Shown piece by piece: positions 60,296 through 64,000 of a DNA stretch of 64,000 bases. Every line of letters starts with the position of its first letter. The stretch's first letter is position 1. Below the pieces are notes generated by a model. That model did not search any database. It was not told where the DNA came from and worked only from the letters and a program-made list of their open reading frames with translations. The DNA lies in the NCBI RefSeq assembly GCF_034669705.1, contig NZ_JAXMOR010000002.1, positions 124,001-188,000 on the forward strand. Reading direction: 5' to 3'. Source of the DNA: Marinovum sp034669705. GTDB lineage: Bacteria; Pseudomonadota; Alphaproteobacteria; Rhodobacterales; Rhodobacteraceae. The position numbers and the translations under genes are program-made.

Positions 60296-61762
60296 TCACC
60301 CCCCCATCCGTTCCTCGATCCGCAGCACCACCTGTGCCGGCACCTTTTCCTGCTCCAGCTGCGTCAGGATCCGCGCCTTGGCATCGTCCGGCATCCGTGC
60401 GTTGCCCTCGACAAAGGCGCGGATCTTTGCCCGTCGTTCGGCGGTCAGCTCCAGCATCTCGGGCTCTACCGGCGCGGCAGCCGCCCCCGGCCGCAGCGCC
60501 CGAACCTTGATCCCGGCGCCCAGCAGCGGCGTCCGTTCGGCCACCACGCTGCGCCCCGCCAGACCCTGCGCGCGCACCAGCACGTCATCGCCCTGCCGGC
60601 GCAGCAGGCTCACCTGCATCTCTTCCAGCCGGTCCTCGGCATCGAGCACCAGCACCCGGCTCGCCGCGTCCAGCGCCGAGGAGGGCAGCCGCACCACCCG
60701 CTCGAGCGGCGGTTCCTCGATCTCGACGGTGACGAAATCACCCGGTTTCAGCCCGCGCACCAAATCGAGCCGGGCAAACAGCAGCCGCCCGGTCTGGCCC
60801 TCGCCCACCGCGGCACTGTCGCGCACCAGCACGCCCTCGCTGACCAGCGCAGAGCCCAGCACATCCAGCGTCACCTTCACCGGCGCGCGCGCCAGCGCCC
60901 CCTGCGTATCCAGCAGCCTGGCATATTGCGCCGTCGACACCCGGAACGAGACCTCGAGCGCCGTCGGATCGACCAGCCGCGCCAGTTGCTCGTTGTTCGA
61001 CACCAGCCGGCCGAGGGTGGCGTTCACATCCGCCAGCGTGCCGTCAAACCGCGCCGTGATCCGGGTGTCGTCAAGCCGCCGCTGCGCCTCGGCCAGCGCG
61101 ATCTCGGCGCGCTGCAGGGCGGTGGCGGCCTGGCTGACCCGGCTTTCGGCCTGGGCCACGGCCTGACGCCGCGTGAGCACCGATTGCCGCGCCGAAGAGG
61201 CCGCGAGCTCGGCGGTCTCGACGCTGGCGGCGGTGCCGACGCCGCGGCTCAGCAAGTCGCGCTGGCGGTCATAGGCCTTTTCGCGCAGGGCGGCCTGTTC
61301 CTCGGCCGACTGCAACTCGTCACGCGCCAGCACCAGCGCGCTCTCGGCCTCGGCCTGTTCGGCGCGGGCGTCGAGCCGGTCGGACTGCACCCGGCCCAGC
61401 GCCAGTTCGGCATCGCCGGGATCGATCTGCACCAGCAGCGTCCCTTCCCGGACGCGTCCGCCTTCCTCGAAGCTCTCGGCCAGTTCGACGATCTTGCCGG
61501 CGCTGGCGGCGCGCACCTCGAGCTCACGGCGGCTCTGCACCTCGCCAAAGGCGGTCAGCACCGGGGTCACGGTCTGCGGCGCGGCCTCGACCACGTTGAC
61601 GGCAAACACCCGCTCGCGCGCCTGCGGCACCCGCCGTTCCTGGTTGATCCGGGCCTCGACCGCCTCGCGCACCAGCGCGCCGGCATAGACCAGAAGGCCC
61701 AGCGTCAGGGACAGAAGAAACAGGCCGGTCAGGCTCTGGCGTAGGAACCGCATGCGCGACAT
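60296..61762 (-). CDS. Efflux membrane fusion protein (HlyD/RND adaptor)
   Basis: 488 residues from ATG at 61762 (MSRMRFLRQSLTGLFLL; MRFLRQ at 61753 is the alternative). One N-terminal helix (LTGLFLLSLTLGLLVYAGALV) anchors a periplasmic adaptor: a lipoyl-like half (VLTAFGEVQSRRELEVRAASAGKIVELAESFEEGGRVREGTLLVQID), a long coiled coil (DRLDARAEQAEAESALVLARDELQSAEEQAALREKAYDRQ ... ALQRAEIALAEAQRRLDDTRITARFDG) and a beta-barrel. It bridges the RND pump to an outer membrane channel. It precedes the pump gene. Confidence 0.92.
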   Translation of the reverse strand: MSRMRFLRQSLTGLFLLSLTLGLLVYAGALVREAVEARINQERRVPQARERVFAVNVVEAAPQTVTPVLTAFGEVQSRRELEVRAASAGKIVELAESFEEGGRVREGTLLVQIDPGDAELALGRVQSDRLDARAEQAEAESALVLARDELQSAEEQAALREKAYDRQRDLLSRGVGTAASVETAELAASSARQSVLTRRQAVAQAESRVSQAATALQRAEIALAEAQRRLDDTRITARFDGTLADVNATLGRLVSNNEQLARLVDPTALEVSFRVSTAQYARLLDTQGALARAPVKVTLDVLGSALVSEGVLVRDSAAVGEGQTGRLLFARLDLVRGLKPGDFVTVEIEEPPLERVVRLPSSALDAASRVLVLDAEDRLEEMQVSLLRRQGDDVLVRAQGLAGRSVVAERTPLLGAGIKVRALRPGAAAAPVEPEMLELTAERRAKIRAFVEGNARMPDDAKARILTQLEQEKVPAQVVLRIEERMGG

Positions 61763-61838
61763 CCCCGTAATCGTTGAACACAGGTTGCCGGTGCCCCGCT
61801 CCGCTCGCACCGGTTTGACATTGATACGCGCTTATCGG

Positions 61839-62381
61839 CTATTTCCGTCGCTGATGCTCGGTCAATCGCGGCAATATCTCGACAAAGTTACAGGGGCGGT
61901 GGCGATAATCGAGCTGAAAGCCCAGAATTTCATCCCAGGCGTCCTTGCAGGCACCGGGCGAGCCGGGCAGCGCGAACATGTAGGTGCCGTTGGCCACCCC
62001 GCCGGTGGCCCGGCTCTGCACGGCGGAGGTGCCGATCTTGGCCATCGAGACATGGGTGAAGACCGTGCCGAAGGCCTCGATCTCCTTGTCATAGACGTCG
62101 CGATGCGCCTCGACCGTCACGTCGCGGCCGGTGAGACCGGTGCCGCCGGTCGAGATCACCACGTCGATGTCCGGATCAAGGCTCCAGGCGCGCAGCTGGG
62201 CGGCGATCTCGGCGCGCTCGTCCGGCAGGATGCGGCGCGCGGCCAGCTCATGGCCGGCGGCGGCGATGCGGGTGGCCAGAACATCGCCCGAGCGGTCCTC
62301 GGCCAGCGTGCGGCTGTCGCTCACCGTCAGGATGGCAATGCGCACCGGGATGAAGTCGCGGCTGTCGTCGATTGGGCTCAT
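61839..62381 (-). CDS. moaB: Molybdenum cofactor biosynthesis protein MoaB
   Basis: 180 residues from ATG at 62381 (MSPIDDSRDFIPVRIAILTVSDSRT). MoaB/MogA fold: RTLAEDRSGDVLATRIAAAGHELAARR, VISTGGTGLTGRDVT (about 76-89) and ALPGSPGACKDAWDEIL. It adenylylates molybdopterin for Mo insertion. It begins 25 bp after the uracil-DNA glycosylase stop on the same strand. Confidence 0.95.
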   Translation of the reverse strand: MSPIDDSRDFIPVRIAILTVSDSRTLAEDRSGDVLATRIAAAGHELAARRILPDERAEIAAQLRAWSLDPDIDVVISTGGTGLTGRDVTVEAHRDVYDKEIEAFGTVFTHVSMAKIGTSAVQSRATGGVANGTYMFALPGSPGACKDAWDEILGFQLDYRHRPCNFVEILPRLTEHQRRK

Positions 62382-62406
62382 AGAGGGGTCTCGCGGGATG
62401 GCAGGC

Positions 62407-63189
62407 TCAGCCGAGGCGGGCCTTGAGGGAGAGGAGGTCGGCCCAGGCCTCGCGCTTGAGATGCGGCTGGCGCAACAGGTAGGCCGGGTGGAACATCGGC
62501 AGGGCGGGCTTGCCATAGGCCTCGGTCCAGCTGCCACGGAGCCGGGTGATGCCGCGTTTGCCGAGGCCCGCGTCGCAGGAGATATTGCCGACCAGCACCA
62601 GCAGATCGGGCTGCGCCAGCGCCACGTGACGCGCGACGAAGGGGCGCATCATGGCGATCTCGTCGGGCAGCGGGTCGCGGTTCTGCGGCGGCCGCCAGGG
62701 CAGAACATTGGTGATGTAGACGCTCTCGGCACGGCTCAGACCGATGGCGGCGAGCATCCGGTCGAGCATCTGGCCGGCCTGGCCCACGAAGGGACGGCCC
62801 TGCCGGTCCTCCTCGCGGCCGGGCGATTCGCCGATGATCATCACCCGCGCGCCGGGGGTGCCATCGGCAAAGACCGTGTTGCGGGCACCGCGCCGGAGCT
62901 CGCAATGGGGAAAGGCCGCCAGCGCCGCCTGCAGCCCGGCCAGATCCTGCGCCGCCGTCGCCATCTGCTGCGCCTCGGCCACCGGATCGGCCGCCGCAGC
63001 AGCCATGGGCGCACCGGTTGCGGCGTCCACCGGGTTCGCCTCCTCGGCCCTTGCGGCCCTCTTCGGCTGTTCCGGCGCGGCGGGCACGGCATAGCGGTCC
63101 ACCGGCGTCTCGCCGAGGGTGTCGAGCACCCCGGCCTCGATCTGCCATTCCAGCGCCGCGCGCAGGCTCATGTGTTGGTGATAGTCCAT
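62407..63189 (-). CDS. Uracil-DNA glycosylase, family 4-like, without most Fe-S cysteines
   Basis: 260 residues from ATG at 63189 (MDYHQHMSLRAALEWQIEAG). Motif A GESPGREEDRQGRPFVGQAG (120-139) and motif B HPAYL (234-238) are family-4-type. Family 4 enzymes have a [4Fe-4S] cluster held by four Cys in CxxC, KCRPP and AACxxF. Here only Cys96 of the first pair remains (FPHC), KCRPP reads PWRPP (Trp165) and the last Cys is Met. So the cluster is very unlikely. The N-terminal 90 residues are Ala-rich and linker-like. It removes uracil from DNA by family inference. Confidence 0.9.
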   Translation of the reverse strand: MDYHQHMSLRAALEWQIEAGVLDTLGETPVDRYAVPAAPEQPKRAARAEEANPVDAATGAPMAAAAADPVAEAQQMATAAQDLAGLQAALAAFPHCELRRGARNTVFADGTPGARVMIIGESPGREEDRQGRPFVGQAGQMLDRMLAAIGLSRAESVYITNVLPWRPPQNRDPLPDEIAMMRPFVARHVALAQPDLLVLVGNISCDAGLGKRGITRLRGSWTEAYGKPALPMFHPAYLLRQPHLKREAWADLLSLKARLG

Positions 63190-63342
63190 CGCCGCGATCC
63201 TACCCCGCCCGGTCTCCGAAGGGAAACGCTCTGCCTGACGTTCCTTGCCAAATCCGCAAATCCGCGGCCAGCCGAAAGTGCCCCCATTGAACGCATCCGC
63301 CCCCGCTCCTATAACCGCAGCCAACCCGAACCGGAGCAGGTC

Positions 63343-64000
63343 ATGACCTTTACCCAGCGCCACCTTCTCGGCATCGAGCCGCTCCACCCGTCAGAGATCA
63401 CCGCGCTGCTCGATCTGGCCGATGACTACGTCCGGCTCAACCGCGACAAGCGCCACGGCGACGCGCTGGCCGGGCGCACCCAGATCAACATGTTCTTCGA
63501 GAACTCGACCCGCACCCAGGCCTCTTTCGAACTGGCCGGCCAGAGGCTTGGCGCGCATGTGATGAACATGGCGATGCAGGCCAGCTCGATCAAGAAGGGC
63601 GAGACGCTGATCGACACCGCGCTGACGCTCAACGCCATGCATCCCGACCTGCTGGTGGTGCGTCATCCGCATTCCGGCGCCGTCGACCTGCTTGCACAAA
63701 AGGTCAACTGCGCGGTGCTGAATGCCGGCGACGGGCGGCACGAGCATCCGACGCAGGCGCTCTTGGACGCGCTGACCATCCGCCGGGCCAAAGGCCGGCT
63801 GCACCGGCTCAACATCGCGATCTGCGGCGACATCGCCCATTCCCGGGTGGCGCGGTCGAACATCCTGCTCTTGGGCAAGATGGAGAACCGGGTGCGCCTC
63901 GTCGGCCCGCCGACGCTGCTGCCGGCCGGGATCGATGCCTTCGGGGTCGAGGTCTATGACGACATGCGCGAAGGTTTGAAGGACGTCGACGTGGTGATGA
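63343..64000 (+). CDS. pyrB: Aspartate carbamoyltransferase catalytic chain (3' end beyond window)
   Basis: 219 codons visible from ATG at 63343, with GGAGCAGG upstream; the frame runs out of the window. It joins carbamoyl phosphate and aspartate in pyrimidine synthesis. The carbamoyl-phosphate motif FENSTRT (52-58) and HPTQAL (135-140) are intact. The full protein is usually about 310 residues, so about 90 residues are missing. It is divergent from the glycosylase gene. Confidence 0.97.
   Translation, partial: MTFTQRHLLGIEPLHPSEITALLDLADDYVRLNRDKRHGDALAGRTQINMFFENSTRTQASFELAGQRLGAHVMNMAMQASSIKKGETLIDTALTLNAMHPDLLVVRHPHSGAVDLLAQKVNCAVLNAGDGRHEHPTQALLDALTIRRAKGRLHRLNIAICGDIAHSRVARSNILLLGKMENRVRLVGPPTLLPAGIDAFGVEVYDDMREGLKDVDVVM

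Overview
The window is chromosomal DNA of a high-GC alphaproteobacterium, most likely a Rhodobacterales member (Roseobacter/Paracoccaceae group). The evidence is GC-rich third codon positions throughout, ctaC-ctaB-ctaG-ctaE-SURF1 cytochrome aa3 genes, an Anbu proteasome-like operon, a tad pilus locus with several tiny Flp pilins, a folD/fhs one-carbon cluster and ftsH-tilS-cpoB-pal-tolBARQ synteny. No prophage, transposase, rRNA, tRNA or CRISPR array is seen; nearly all of the sequence is tightly packed core genome.

Layout. 1-3344 (minus): degenerate peptide deformylase (cut by the window edge), canonical def, FAD-linked 2-hydroxyacid dehydrogenase and an exported metallo-beta-lactamase-fold protein. 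3515-7430 (minus): overlapping GNAT / M16 protease / thrC / SURF1 operon. 7786-11339 (minus): cytochrome aa3 oxidase subunits and assembly factors, including a 55-residue membrane protein between ctaB and ctaG. 11534-18989 (mostly plus): tldD, dprA, a small exported protein (minus), topA, a 109-bp tandem repeat array and an L,D-transpeptidase. 19039-19801 (minus): ArsR regulator and SRPBCC pair. 19965-21307 (plus): 3-oxoacid CoA-transferase. 21407-26304 (minus): Anbu operon and a lytic transglycosylase.

26668-38342 (plus) is the tad locus: three 59-residue Flp pilins (two with identical protein sequence), cpaB, cpaC secretin, an OmpA lipoprotein, tadZ/cpaE, tadA/cpaF, tadB, tadC, two TPR lipoproteins and the prepilin peptidase. 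Strong terminators divide it into expression modules. An AAA+ ATPase follows, then the Lhr-like helicase and PdeM phosphoesterase of the ligase-associated repair set. 42933-47276: LytTR membrane regulator, PaaI-type thioesterase, folD, chorismate mutase and fhs. 47567-56244 (minus): ftsH, tilS and the Tol-Pal envelope system. 56420-61762 (minus): an RND efflux pump and its membrane fusion protein. 61839-63189 (minus): moaB and a uracil-DNA glycosylase lacking most Fe-S ligands. 63343 to the end: pyrB, cut by the window edge.

Most unusual signals: (1) a dispersed intergenic element, three copies, with a nearly invariant 30-nt head followed by a hairpin whose sequence differs in every copy while pairing is kept, and then a constant GC hairpin; (2) a 109-bp tandem repeat array after topA; (3) a short palindrome present three times; (4) catalytic-residue loss in a deformylase paralogue; (5) Fe-S cysteine loss in the uracil-DNA glycosylase; (6) putative CtrA and FNR sites near dprA and ctaC/tldD. 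All family assignments were made by reading motifs; no database search was run.
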